Both the position numbers and the translations under genes were made by a program. From Ruminococcaceae bacterium UBA3903 (GTDB lineage Bacteria > Bacillota > Clostridia > Oscillospirales > Acutalibacteraceae), in assembly GCA_002391625.1 (NCBI GenBank), contig DGFJ01000038.1, forward strand, positions 1 to 30,335: a stretch of DNA of 30,335 nucleotides. The letters run 5' to 3'. The first letter of the stretch is position 1; each line of letters opens with the position of its first letter. This document shows, piece by piece, positions 7,459-15,207 of the stretch. The notes under the pieces were generated by a model. It saw nothing but the letters and a program-made list of their open reading frames with translations, ran no database searches and was not told where the DNA came from.

Positions 7459-8777
7459 AGCTTTTTATCCCCTTTACCAAAAACAGAACCGCCACCTATA
7501 GAGGATAGCATATCTGCTACATCCTTAACCTGTTCACGCAGAACAAAAATACAGTCGCTTTCTTTAGCGTCCCCTTTAACAACGTCCTCTGCCATTGCTC
7601 GGCATGAGGGTGCACCACAGGAGCCACAGTCAAGGTTAGGAAAGTGTGCCTTTATGCTTTCCATTTCTGACATCATGGTCATTGCCTCCTCTAGGTTGTT
7701 ACTAAGGTTCATAACAGGGGAGAACTGTAGCTTTTTTGTCCAACGCATATGGTCTAACAGCTGTACTGCATTTACTCCCATATGGTTTTGTGATACGGGT
7801 AAATATTTTCGCAGCCTGTGTAGTCTGGCTTGTGCAACATAGGCGTTTTCTACGTTCAGCACACCACCGACACATCCGCCAGAGCAGGCATTTAGCTCTA
7901 GAAAGTTAACATCGTTTATTCGACCGCTTTCCAGCTCCTCTAAAACGTGTATCACGTTTTCTATGCCATCAGCAGCCAAGTATTTATCTGTCAAGGTCGC
8001 TGCTGCTTCACCACCGCTGCTGCCCCAACTAACACCAATTACACCAGACAGCGCAATGGTTTCAATTTCCTGTGGACTTAGCTTATCCATAGCCTCTACT
8101 AATAACGGATATATTGTGCTAACAGATATAGCACCATCAAGCCACGAGCTTTTGTTACCAATAGGATTATTAATATCTGTTACCTTAGCCGGACAGGGTG
8201 AAATGAAAAATGCACCTATTTTATTAAGTGGCAGACCTGTTTCCTCTGAAACCTTTTTCTTAGCCATCATGGCAGCTACCTCTATAGGAGCTTTTAAGGG
8301 TAAAACGTTTTCTACTAAGTCGGGAAAACGTATTGCGATTAATCTGGTAACAGCAGGACAAGCAGAGCTAATAACAGGCGGTTCAAGCTTTTCGTTTTCC
8401 ATTACAATGCGGGTAGCGTCACTGACAAGCTCTGCCCCCCGTGGCACCTCGTACACATAATCAAAGCCTATTTTTTTAAGTCCAGTTAAGACAATATCTA
8501 AATCATCTAAATTGTTGAATTGACCAAACAGGGCTGGTGGTGGCAGGGCAACAGTACATTCCCAGTTTTTTAGGACAGACATTTTATCTGAAATAGCTTT
8601 TTTAGCGTGATGTGGGCAAACCCTTATACATTCGCCACAATCAATACAACGCTCCGAGATTATTCTGGCCTTTCCATCCCTGACACGTATAGCCTCGGTG
8701 GGGCAGCGTTTTATACAGTTGGTACAGCCACAGCATTTGTCCTTATCAAGGGTTACAGAGTGAAGATGCTCCTTCAA
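7455..8777 (-). CDS. Putative sensory [FeFe]-hydrogenase-like protein with C-terminal Fe-S domain
   Basis: 440 residues. The N-terminus has two [4Fe-4S] sites (CCGCTNCIKRCP and CIDCGECIRVCP). An H-domain follows: SSACPAVTRL (137-146), SPCPAKVTD (193-201) and ELNACSGGCVGG (294-305). The four Cys that hold the H-cluster (C140, C195, C298, C302) are kept. The proton-relay Cys is Ala139, and the Met of the third motif is Asn296. That Ala replaces the relay Cys in sensory hydrogenases (HydS type) is known from the T. maritima protein. A C-terminal [4Fe-4S] domain (C384, C387, C392, C409) stands where other sensors carry PAS domains. It likely reports H2 or redox state to the neighbouring ATPase and DRTGG proteins; that role is inferred. 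Start at 8777 with AGGAGG upstream. Confidence 0.85.
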   Translation of the reverse strand: MKEHLHSVTLDKDKCCGCTNCIKRCPTEAIRVRDGKARIISERCIDCGECIRVCPHHAKKAISDKMSVLKNWECTVALPPPALFGQFNNLDDLDIVLTGLKKIGFDYVYEVPRGAELVSDATRIVMENEKLEPPVISSACPAVTRLIAIRFPDLVENVLPLKAPIEVAAMMAKKKVSEETGLPLNKIGAFFISPCPAKVTDINNPIGNKSSWLDGAISVSTIYPLLVEAMDKLSPQEIETIALSGVIGVSWGSSGGEAAATLTDKYLAADGIENVIHVLEELESGRINDVNFLELNACSGGCVGGVLNVENAYVAQARLHRLRKYLPVSQNHMGVNAVQLLDHMRWTKKLQFSPVMNLSNNLEEAMTMMSEMESIKAHFPNLDCGSCGAPSCRAMAEDVVKGDAKESDCIFVLREQVKDVADMLSSIGGGSVFGKGDKKL

Positions 8778-8806
8778 AACTGCTTACCTCCTTTTATTGT
8801 TTGCTA

Positions 8807-9232
8807 TTATGAATTGACGTGTACAGACAGGTACATAGTAGTGCCTTGACCTATGACAGTGTCTATTTTCATTTCGTCAGTATATTTTTTTATGTTTGGC
8901 AGACCCATACCAGCACCAAAGCCTAGGCTTCGCACATTGTCCGGTGCGGTGGAATAACCAGCCTGCATTGCTTTTTCTACATCTGGAATACCGGGACCAT
9001 GGTCAACTAATTTTACATCAATTTTATTGGGGTATATTTCCACAGATATTTCACCGCCGTCAGCGTGAATAACCATATTAATTTCCGCCTCATACATGGC
9101 TATGGCTATGCGTCTGATAGCGTCAGAATTATAACCCAAACGACGCAGCTGCTTTTTTACATTACCAGAGGCTTCACCAGCACGGGTAAAATCGTCCCCT
9201 GGTACATCGTATGTTAAATTAATGACACTCAT
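8807..9232 (-). CDS. RsbW/SpoIIAB-like serine kinase (GHKL ATPase)
   Basis: About 141 residues from the chosen ATG. The GHKL ATPase fold shows as the N-box YEAEINMVIHA, G1 box DHGPGIPD, the GFGAGMGLPNIKK lid/G2 region and a final GTTMYLSV strand. This is the layout of anti-sigma-factor kinases such as SpoIIAB and RsbW. No anti-anti-sigma (STAS) partner or SpoIIE phosphatase is next to it. The ATG at 9232 is preferred to an in-frame start at 9277 because GAGGAGG lies 11 bases ahead. It then overlaps the 3' end of the DRTGG gene by 14 bases. Co-transcribed with the hydrogenase-like sensor, so it may turn a redox signal into a phosphorylation event. Confidence 0.8.
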   Translation of the reverse strand: MSVINLTYDVPGDDFTRAGEASGNVKKQLRRLGYNSDAIRRIAIAMYEAEINMVIHADGGEISVEIYPNKIDVKLVDHGPGIPDVEKAMQAGYSTAPDNVRSLGFGAGMGLPNIKKYTDEMKIDTVIGQGTTMYLSVHVNS

Positions 9233-9578
9233 CGTTGTCGCAGCCTCCTCGCAAACCGTTGGAATATAGCAGCCCACAGGCTGTAAACATCCTTAACTGT
9301 GTGCTAAGCAGGGTTATGCCACGGCGAGAGGCCAAATCTATCATGGTTTGGTCGGGCTTTTTACCTCTGACAAAAACTATGCAAAGCATATCCATCATAT
9401 CAGCCGTGCGTACAACTTGTGGATTAACCAATCCAGTTAACAGCACCGACTGATCCTTAACATAAGCTAAAACATCGCTCATCATATCACTGCCACAGGC
9501 GGTTTTTATGTCAGCATTTAAATCGCCCTCTAAAATAATATCTGCGTTTAAAATTTTTATTATATCAGCAACAATCAC
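9219..9578 (-). CDS. Stand-alone DRTGG-domain protein (first copy)
   Basis: 119 residues with the same layout as the gene at 7120-7458: ILNADIILEGDLNADIKTAC, then DMMSDVLAYV, then a central MLCIVFVRGKKP strand and a C-terminal RRGITLLST region. The C-terminus ends in CDNDECH. Translation starts at GTG (9578) with GGAGGAG 7 bases ahead. First gene of the sensory operon. Function is presumed ligand or nucleotide sensing by family; the ligand is unknown. Confidence 0.8.
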   Translation of the reverse strand: MIVADIIKILNADIILEGDLNADIKTACGSDMMSDVLAYVKDQSVLLTGLVNPQVVRTADMMDMLCIVFVRGKKPDQTMIDLASRRGITLLSTQLRMFTACGLLYSNGLRGGCDNDECH

Positions 9579-9619
9579 GAAAACTCCTCCACTACTTTTT
9601 CAAATTTGTATATAAATAA

Positions 9620-9649
9620 ATAATACCATAAAATCACATATTAATGCAA
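9620..9649 (-). promoter_or_regulatory. Candidate promoter of the sensory operon
   Basis: On the minus strand TTGCAT (9649-9644) and TATTAT (9625-9620) are 18 bases apart. The -35 is weak. The start would fall near 9613, 35 bases before the GTG of the first DRTGG gene. One half of the palindrome at 9626-9660 fills the spacer next to the -10. Confidence 0.45.
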
Positions 9650-9660
9650 TGATTTTATGG
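9626..9660. promoter_or_regulatory. Palindrome in the divergent promoter region, candidate operator
   Basis: CCATAAAATCA (9626-9636) and TGATTTTATGG (9650-9660) are perfect inverted copies, 11 bp each, with 13 bases between. The site lies between the sensory operon and the FUSC-like gene, where no transcript is expected to end, and overlaps the candidate minus-strand promoter. Arm length, spacing and place fit a dimeric repressor site. The regulator is unknown. Confidence 0.5.
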
Positions 9661-9737
9661 GAAAAATTGTGTAAAATGTTTATTGCTAACAGCTTTTAAC
9701 AATGCAATTATATTATAAAAATATGAACAAATTGTTG

Positions 9738-9766
9738 TTGAGATTGATATTTTCTTATGCTATGAT
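9738..9766 (+). promoter_or_regulatory. Promoter of the FUSC-like gene
   Basis: TTGAGA (9738-9743) and TATGAT (9761-9766) with a 17-base spacer. The start would be near 9773, 34 bases before the ATG at 9807, and this supports that start over the ATG at 9702, which lies upstream of the promoter. Confidence 0.6.
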
Positions 9767-9806
9767 ACTCACTGCAAAATTTGTACTTTATTGGTGGGAG
9801 AAGCAT

Positions 9807-10805
9807 ATGACAAAAGAAAAAATTACATCGTTTTTTAAATTAATTCTTAGTAAATTGCCACTGTTTATTTTTTGTGTTGTGTTTGTAGAGGGCTACGGTG
9901 CGTTGTTTGGAAAGGACAACACAACAACTGCCATTACTATTTTAACAGCATTGCTGGTGTTTCTAAAAAATGACCTTAGCTTTAATCCTGTACAAGCAAC
10001 TATATGCATACCGCTGCTGCTTATTATTACCAACACAGCTTCAAAGGTTGCCCTGCTTAATCCGTTTTGGGGCATACCAATTAATTTTATATCCATTGGT
10101 TTAATACTAATATTGTCCACACATGACATGAACAAGGATAATCATGTTCCGTTTTTGTTAGGATACATATTTTGTCAGGGCTATGATGTATCTGGTGAGA
10201 TGTTTAAAATGCGTACAATCAGTGTGCTAATAGGCGGTGCATTAATAGCGGTAGTGTACTTTTTAGTCCATCATAAGGATAAGTATGATGTACAGGTTAT
10301 AGACCTGTTTAAGTCATTAAATATAAAAACTGACCAGACACAGTGGTATATAAAGCTAACGTTTACACTAACTCTGGTGATGTTTTTAGGCAGCTTTGTG
10401 GGTTTTTCAAAAACTATGTGGATTAGCTTTGCGGTGCTTTCCATGATACGTCCTAAACGTGAGGAAAGTATACACCGTATGAAGTTTAGACTGCCCGCTA
10501 CAATAGTTGGCTCGATAATATTTTTTGTAGTTTTTCAGGTTTTGGTACCATTGGAATACAGACAGATAGTGGTAATAGCAACGGGCTTTATTATGATGTT
10601 TATAGACAACTACGTTAAAAAGACGGTGGCCAATTCCTTTAGCGCCCTAATGGCAGCTATGCTGTTGTTCTCTAACAAGGATGCAATGCTTATTAGAATT
10701 ATTGCCAATGCAGTTGGATTAGGTGTAGTTATATTAAGTCAGCTGGGCTTTAAAAAGCTGTTTAGTAAGCTTACACCCACTGACAGCCAGGTTATTTCTA
10801 CCTAG
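9807..10805 (+). CDS. FUSC/aromatic-acid-exporter-like membrane protein
   Basis: 332 residues from the ATG at 9807, which has GGGAGAAG just ahead of it. It is an integral membrane protein with two sets of closely packed hydrophobic helices (about residues 12-160 and 195-315), split by a polar stretch near 165-195. The second set carries SMIRPKREESIHRMKFRLPATIVGS, the loop pattern seen in FUSC-family transporters. The family exports fusaric acid or aromatic carboxylates, but many members are uncharacterised and the substrate is not predictable. It lacks the large cytoplasmic domain of full YccS/AaeB proteins. It is a single gene, divergent from the sensory operon and ending at a bidirectional terminator. 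Confidence 0.75.
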   Translation: MTKEKITSFFKLILSKLPLFIFCVVFVEGYGALFGKDNTTTAITILTALLVFLKNDLSFNPVQATICIPLLLIITNTASKVALLNPFWGIPINFISIGLILILSTHDMNKDNHVPFLLGYIFCQGYDVSGEMFKMRTISVLIGGALIAVVYFLVHHKDKYDVQVIDLFKSLNIKTDQTQWYIKLTFTLTLVMFLGSFVGFSKTMWISFAVLSMIRPKREESIHRMKFRLPATIVGSIIFFVVFQVLVPLEYRQIVVIATGFIMMFIDNYVKKTVANSFSALMAAMLLFSNKDAMLIRIIANAVGLGVVILSQLGFKKLFSKLTPTDSQVIST

Positions 10806-10912
10806 CCTTTTATTGCATTGGACAGTTATCCTGCAGCTGTTATTCATTAAAGGCTGATAAAGCCAACCTTGCCTTTAAATCATAGGTATTAGATAAAATT
10901 GAATAAAAAGTC

Positions 10913-10960
10913 AACACCTTGTATGGCAGTGAAAAAAAGCCCTACAAGGTGTTTTTTTAA
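10913..10960. terminator. Bidirectional terminator between FUSC-like gene and hydF
   Basis: Stem AACACCTTGTA (10913-10923) with TACAAGGTGTT (10943-10953); the loop contains an inner GGC/GCC pairing. On the plus strand it runs into TTTTTTTAATAA. On the minus strand it runs into GACTTTTTATTC. It can end both the FUSC-like transcript and the hydF transcript. Confidence 0.85.
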
Positions 10961-12147
10961 TAATCTATTTTATCTAATATATTTGATAAATATGCCAGTA
11001 CAACGCCATAGTTTGTCATAGGTACGTGGTCGTGCTTGGCTTGGTTAACTCTTGACAGGACAAAACGTCGGTTAAACATACAAGCACCACATTGTATAAC
11101 TAAATCATAACCTGACAAATCGTTTGGAAAGTCACTGCCGTTTACATGGTCTATGGTTATACCGTCACCATATTTGGAACGCAGCATACGTGGCAGCTTT
11201 TCACGACCGATGTCCTCCTTTAAAGGTACATGGGTACACGCCTCTGCTATTAATATTTTGGCATTTGGCTTTAGATTTTCCAGCACAGCGGTAGAGTCCA
11301 CAAAGTAATCAATATCACCCTTATACTGTGCAAACAGAACGCTAAATGAGGTTAGCCTGCTTTGTGATGGCTTTTTCTCATAAACGGTGCTAAACACCTG
11401 AGAGTCCGTTATGATTAGCTTTGGTGGATGGATAAGTGCTTGCAGTGTAATATCCAGCTTGTCAGTGGTACAGCTCATAACCACACATTTTTTATCTAAT
11501 AGCTCACGCAGCGTCTGTACCTGTGGCAATATCAGCCTGCCCTTAGGTGCTTGTATATCCTGTGGCATTACAAGCAGTACAAGGTCATTTTCGTTTACCA
11601 GTGAGCCTGTTATTGTTATATCGTGAAAATCATCAGGTACGCTGCTTATTAAATCATATCTCAGCTTTTCTACACCCACATTTGTTTTTGCGCTAACCCA
11701 TATAGGCTTTTTTTTGCATAAGGCCTCTACATCCTTAGATATTTTTTCAGTGTGGGTAATAATATCCGCCTTATTGATAATAGGAATAAAGGGTATCTCT
11801 CTTTCACACAAGGTTTCTACCCAATGCTTTTCTTCGTTTGTTATTTCGTCAGTAAAGATGATGATAGCAACATCTGTTTTGTTAAGAGCTTTTTTTGTTT
11901 GCTCAATGCGTTTTTTTCCTAGCTCACCTTCATCATCAAAGCCAGCTGTATCAATAAATACGCAAGGTCCTATACCGTTTATCTCCATTGATTTATACAC
12001 TGGGTCTGTTGTAGTGCCTGCAACATCAGATACTAATGAAATTTCTTGATTAGTTAAAGCGTTTATTAAAGTAGATTTTCCTGCATTTCTTCTGCCAAAT
12101 ATACCAATATGCAGTCGGCTGGCTCTAGGTGTGTTGTTTAAATCCAT
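10957..12147 (-). CDS. hydF: [FeFe]-hydrogenase maturation GTPase HydF
   Basis: About 396 residues. An N-terminal GTPase domain has P-loop GRRNAGKS, switch DVAGTTTDPV, DTAG and NKAD. A C-terminal cluster domain follows with the HydF ligand pattern C-x-H, then C-x2-C (CTH in the EACTHVPL motif; CGAC in IQCGACMFNRR). HydF is the scaffold on which HydE and HydG products assemble the 2Fe subcluster before transfer to HydA. The ATG at 12147 is preferred: AAAGGA lies 11 bases ahead of it, but only 2 bases ahead of the GTG at 12156. It follows hydG after a 143-base gap holding a large inverted repeat, so it may be transcribed in part separately. Confidence 0.95.
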   Translation of the reverse strand: MDLNNTPRASRLHIGIFGRRNAGKSTLINALTNQEISLVSDVAGTTTDPVYKSMEINGIGPCVFIDTAGFDDEGELGKKRIEQTKKALNKTDVAIIIFTDEITNEEKHWVETLCEREIPFIPIINKADIITHTEKISKDVEALCKKKPIWVSAKTNVGVEKLRYDLISSVPDDFHDITITGSLVNENDLVLLVMPQDIQAPKGRLILPQVQTLRELLDKKCVVMSCTTDKLDITLQALIHPPKLIITDSQVFSTVYEKKPSQSRLTSFSVLFAQYKGDIDYFVDSTAVLENLKPNAKILIAEACTHVPLKEDIGREKLPRMLRSKYGDGITIDHVNGSDFPNDLSGYDLVIQCGACMFNRRFVLSRVNQAKHDHVPMTNYGVVLAYLSNILDKIDY

Positions 12148-12190
12148 ACTAGACACAATCCTTTCAATGTAATACCCCTATCCATTTAAA

Positions 12191-12265
12191 AGTAAATTGT
12201 ATGTGTCGGTTACAGAAAATATATGTCTGATAAGACAGTATTATCCACAAACCGACACATTTACT
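12191..12265. repeat. Large inverted repeat between hydG and hydF
   Basis: ATGTGTCGGTT (12201-12211) pairs with AACCGACACAT (12250-12260). AGTAA/TTACT outside it can extend the stem past a bulge, and an inner hairpin TGTCT-GATA-AGACA lies in the loop. No U-run follows on either strand, so it is not a standard terminator. It may be an mRNA processing or stability element, or a protein site. A perfect DnaA-box sequence TTATCCACA (12241-12249) lies beside the right arm, possibly by chance. Confidence 0.55.
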
Positions 12266-12290
12266 ATATGGTGATTATATACCAAATAGA

Positions 12291-13709
12291 TTAAAAACGG
12301 AAGTCCCTTTGTCCATTTGCAATTTTATTTAAGTTTTCAGCGGCTATTGCTTTCACCTTTTCGTTAGGTATAGTCTGCAATTCCTTCTGTATTAGTGCTT
12401 CACCCTTTTGGCGGGTGTCAGCGCTGGCATAATCCATTAAATATTCTTTAAGTGTCATCAAAGCATTAGGCTGACAGCAGTTAGCAATTTGACCTGATTT
12501 TAATAATGTCATAAAACGGTCACCTGTTCTGCCTTCACGATAGCAGGCCGTACAAAAGCTAGGTATAAAGCCACCGTCCAGCAGCCAGTTAACTACCTGA
12601 TCCAGCGTGCGTTTGTCGCTGGTATCAAACTGGGCAGAGCTTTCCTCCTCTGGTTCTTCCTCACAGTAACCACCAACGCTGGTTCTGGATGCACCGCTTA
12701 TTTGTGAAACGCCAAGCTGTAATACCTTTTCACGGCTCTTTTGAGATTCCCTAGTGGATATTATCATACCTGTGTAAGGCACAGCAATACGTGTAACAGC
12801 AACAATTTTTTCAAAAATTTCGTCAGAAATAGCATTAGAAAATTCCTTAGGGTCAATGTCGTCAGCAGGACAAATACGAGGTACACTAATTGTATGAGGA
12901 CCTACACCATGTACAGCCTCTAAATGCTCTGCGTGCATTAAAAGACCAGCAAAGTCATAACGGTACATATTCAGACCAAACAGCACACCAATACCAACAT
13001 CATCTATGCCACCCTCCATGGCCCTGTCCATTGCCTCTGTATGATAAGCGTAGTTATGCTTAGGACCTGCTGGGTGCAGTGTTTCATAATTCTTTTTATG
13101 ATATGTTTCTTGGAACAGGATGTATGTTCCAATACCTGCGTCCTTTAGTCTTGTGTAATTTTCAACGGTTGTTGCTGCTATGTTTACGTTAACTCGGCGT
13201 ATAGCACCGTTAATATGCTTAATAGAATATATAGTTTTAATGCATTCTATAATGTATTCTATTGGGTTGTTTATAGGGTCTTCGCCAGCCTCAATAGCCA
13301 AACGCTTGTGTCCCATATCCTGCAAAGCAGTAACCTCGTTTTTTATTTCCTCTTGGGTAAGCTTTTTTCTGCATATGTGTTTGTTTTGATGATGATATGG
13401 ACAGTAAACGCAGGAGTTTACACAGTAGTTGGATAGATACAACGGTGCAAACATAACTATTCGGTTGCCGTAAAAATTCCTTTTAATTTCCTTAGCCAGC
13501 TTAAAAATCTCTTTGTTTTCTTCCTCCAGCTCACAGTCCAGCAATACCATAGCCTCACGATGGGTAATGCCCTTGTAATTTTTTGCTTTTTCTAAGATAC
13601 GGTCAACAACCTGTTTGTTATTTTTGTTTTGTTCACCATAGGCTAAGGAGTCTAATATTTCCTCGTCGTTTATAAATTCGTCTGCTTCTAATGATTTTGG
13701 ATTATACAT
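12291..13709 (-). CDS. hydG: [FeFe]-hydrogenase maturase HydG (radical SAM tyrosine lyase)
   Basis: 472 residues. The radical-SAM site CVNSCVYC (C96, C100, C103) lies in an N-terminal half-barrel. The C-terminal auxiliary cluster pattern CTACYREGRTGD (C386, C389) is followed by a Cys pair (411-412). HydG cleaves tyrosine to give the CO and CN- ligands of the H-cluster, building an Fe(CO)2CN unit on the auxiliary cluster. Length and motifs match the family and exclude ThiH, which lacks the CxxC auxiliary site. It starts 13 bases after hydE. Confidence 0.96.
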   Translation of the reverse strand: MYNPKSLEADEFINDEEILDSLAYGEQNKNNKQVVDRILEKAKNYKGITHREAMVLLDCELEEENKEIFKLAKEIKRNFYGNRIVMFAPLYLSNYCVNSCVYCPYHHQNKHICRKKLTQEEIKNEVTALQDMGHKRLAIEAGEDPINNPIEYIIECIKTIYSIKHINGAIRRVNVNIAATTVENYTRLKDAGIGTYILFQETYHKKNYETLHPAGPKHNYAYHTEAMDRAMEGGIDDVGIGVLFGLNMYRYDFAGLLMHAEHLEAVHGVGPHTISVPRICPADDIDPKEFSNAISDEIFEKIVAVTRIAVPYTGMIISTRESQKSREKVLQLGVSQISGASRTSVGGYCEEEPEEESSAQFDTSDKRTLDQVVNWLLDGGFIPSFCTACYREGRTGDRFMTLLKSGQIANCCQPNALMTLKEYLMDYASADTRQKGEALIQKELQTIPNEKVKAIAAENLNKIANGQRDFRF

Positions 13710-13722
13710 TTTTCATTTCCTT

Positions 13723-14778
13723 TCAATTTTCAATTATATTAATAGGCTTGTAATCTCCTCGGTCTGTTACTATTTCATAGCCTATGGAGTTCATACGTCT
13801 TGCCAAGCATTTGTTACATTCAGCTGCTTCTTCACCTGTACAAATTTTATTATCATACAGGCTGTACTTTTTACGGTACATAACAGGGGATAGGTTTGGC
13901 ATAACTACGTTAGCACCTGCCAGTATGCCTTTTTCTCTGCCTGTGTTATGGGCTGTGCCTAAGGCTGTGGTAGCCGGCAGCAGGACATTAGGTATCATTA
14001 ATCTTAGCAGCCCCAGCAGAAATAGGCATAGGTCAACGTTCCCCTTTGGCTTGTCCCTAAATGGGGTATCACAATGTGGGATAAATGGACCTATGCCAAC
14101 CATTTGTGGCGACAGCTGTTTAATAAATAATAGGTCATCAGCAAGATTTTCCACAGTTTGATATGGTGAACCTACCATAAATCCCGTACCTGTTTGATAG
14201 CCTATTTCCTTCAAATTAAATAGGCAGCGCTGTCTGTTTTTTGCTGATAGGTTGTTTGGGTGTAGCTTGCTGTAATGGTTACAGTCGGCTGTTTCGTGTC
14301 GCAGTAAAAATCTGTCTGCACCTGCGTCGAAAAATTTTTGGTAGCTTTCCTTTGTTTTTTCACCAATAGAAAGTGTAATGGCACATCGTGGATACCTTTC
14401 CTTAATGGCGGTGATAATATCCACCATTTTGTCATCTGTAAAATAGGGATCCTCTCCACCTTGTAAAACATAGGTGCGAAACCCCAAGCTGTAACCCTGC
14501 TCACAACAGCCTAGTATTTCTTCCATTGTTAGCCTATAACGATCGGCGTTTTTATTACTGCAACGTATACCGCAGTAGTAGCAATCGTTTTTACAATAAT
14601 TGGTAAATTCTATTAGTCCACGAACATATACCCTGTTGCCAAAGTGCTTTTTGGCAATCACTGTTGATTTTTTAAATAGGTACTGTGACAGCTGTGGAGT
14701 AATATTGTTAAGCAATGTAACAAACTCTGATTTTGTTAAAATGTGTTCTTTTTCCAATTTGTCAATAAGGTTTTTCAT
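13723..14778 (-). CDS. hydE: [FeFe]-hydrogenase maturase HydE (radical SAM)
   Basis: 351 residues with radical-SAM motif CKNDCYYC (C62, C66, C69), a GGEDP motif, and a barrel similar to biotin synthase. A second Cys set, C-x7-C-x2-C (CTGEEAAECNKC), near the C-terminus matches the non-essential [2Fe-2S] site of T. maritima HydE. HydE acts on the HydG-derived Fe complex on the way to the dithiolate bridge. It lies between the TM1266-like gene (14 bases upstream) and hydG. The alternative PylB or BioB reading is excluded by the neighbours. Confidence 0.95.
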   Translation of the reverse strand: MKNLIDKLEKEHILTKSEFVTLLNNITPQLSQYLFKKSTVIAKKHFGNRVYVRGLIEFTNYCKNDCYYCGIRCSNKNADRYRLTMEEILGCCEQGYSLGFRTYVLQGGEDPYFTDDKMVDIITAIKERYPRCAITLSIGEKTKESYQKFFDAGADRFLLRHETADCNHYSKLHPNNLSAKNRQRCLFNLKEIGYQTGTGFMVGSPYQTVENLADDLLFIKQLSPQMVGIGPFIPHCDTPFRDKPKGNVDLCLFLLGLLRLMIPNVLLPATTALGTAHNTGREKGILAGANVVMPNLSPVMYRKKYSLYDNKICTGEEAAECNKCLARRMNSIGYEIVTDRGDYKPINIIEN

Positions 14779-14792
14779 ATATAAAGCCTTTC

Positions 14793-15044
14793 CTATTTGG
14801 TGGAATACATTGTTTTTGTGGTTATACCCTTTAACATTCCCAGCTTTCCCGATAGGGAGGATATTATGTTTTGTGGTGCGTCAACTACCACGCTAATTAC
14901 TGAAATATCCTTTTGACGGTAGGGTATTCCCATTCTGCCTACTATGTGTTCACCAAATTGTGACAGTAGGGTGTTCATTTTATCAATGCTTTCCGGTGTT
15001 TCTACTATTATTCCAATTAACGCAATGCGTGATTTATCCTCCAT
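14793..15044 (-). CDS. TM1266-family putative iron-only hydrogenase system regulator
   Basis: 83 residues from the chosen ATG. Small ferredoxin-like (ACT/NikR C-terminal-like) fold expected: IALIGIIVETPESIDKMN, then HIVGRMGIPYR, then ISVISVVVDAPQNIISSL and a terminal GKLGMLKGI. It matches the TM1266 family, usually beside hydE, hydF or hydG; it lacks a DNA-binding helix, and its mechanism is not known. The ATG at 15044 is preferred over that at 15050 because AAAGGA lies 7-8 bases ahead of it but only 2 bases ahead of the other. First gene of the maturation operon, behind a long structured leader. Confidence 0.88.
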   Translation of the reverse strand: MEDKSRIALIGIIVETPESIDKMNTLLSQFGEHIVGRMGIPYRQKDISVISVVVDAPQNIISSLSGKLGMLKGITTKTMYSTK

Positions 15045-15201
15045 AGGCATTTCCTTTCAAATAAATAAAAATATGTCCTGTACCTAAATAAAAGGCACAG
15101 GACATATAAACCATACTCCAAAAGGGTATGACTAATCCTTTATCAAAAAATTGATTTTGCCTTTTTACTTGGGACGAACCCTTGTAGTCAGTACATTTTA
15201 T
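15045..15201 (-). promoter_or_regulatory. Structured 5' leader of the maturation operon, candidate attenuator
   Basis: From the predicted start (about 15201) to the first ATG there are about 157 untranslated bases. On the minus strand, small hairpins come first (ATCAA/TTGAT near 15139-15152 and CATAC/GTATG near 15112-15130), and AAGGGT can pair with ACCCTT across about 50 bases. The leader ends in a 13-bp terminator-like stem. No known riboswitch consensus was recognised. Leader attenuation is inferred. Confidence 0.45.
15061..15106 (-). terminator. Leader terminator-like hairpin before the maturation operon
   Basis: On the minus strand TATGTCCTGTGCC pairs with GGTACAGGACATA (15106 down to 15072, one G-U pair, 9-base loop), followed by TTTTTATTTATTT. 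In the plus-strand RNA the wobble would be an A-C mismatch. It ends about 15 bases before the ribosome site of the TM1266-like gene and has no gene upstream to terminate. Confidence 0.65.
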
Positions 15202-15207
15202 GATGCT

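Noticed and set aside
7963..8460. 165-codon plus-strand frame
   Set aside because: Lies antisense to the hydrogenase-like gene, whose Fe-S motifs are continuous; composition is Ser/Ala-rich as expected of a shadow frame.
12241..12249. DnaA box as a sign of a replication origin
   Set aside because: One perfect TTATCCACA without a cluster of boxes, a dnaA/dnaN gene or an AT-rich unwinding region is expected by chance.
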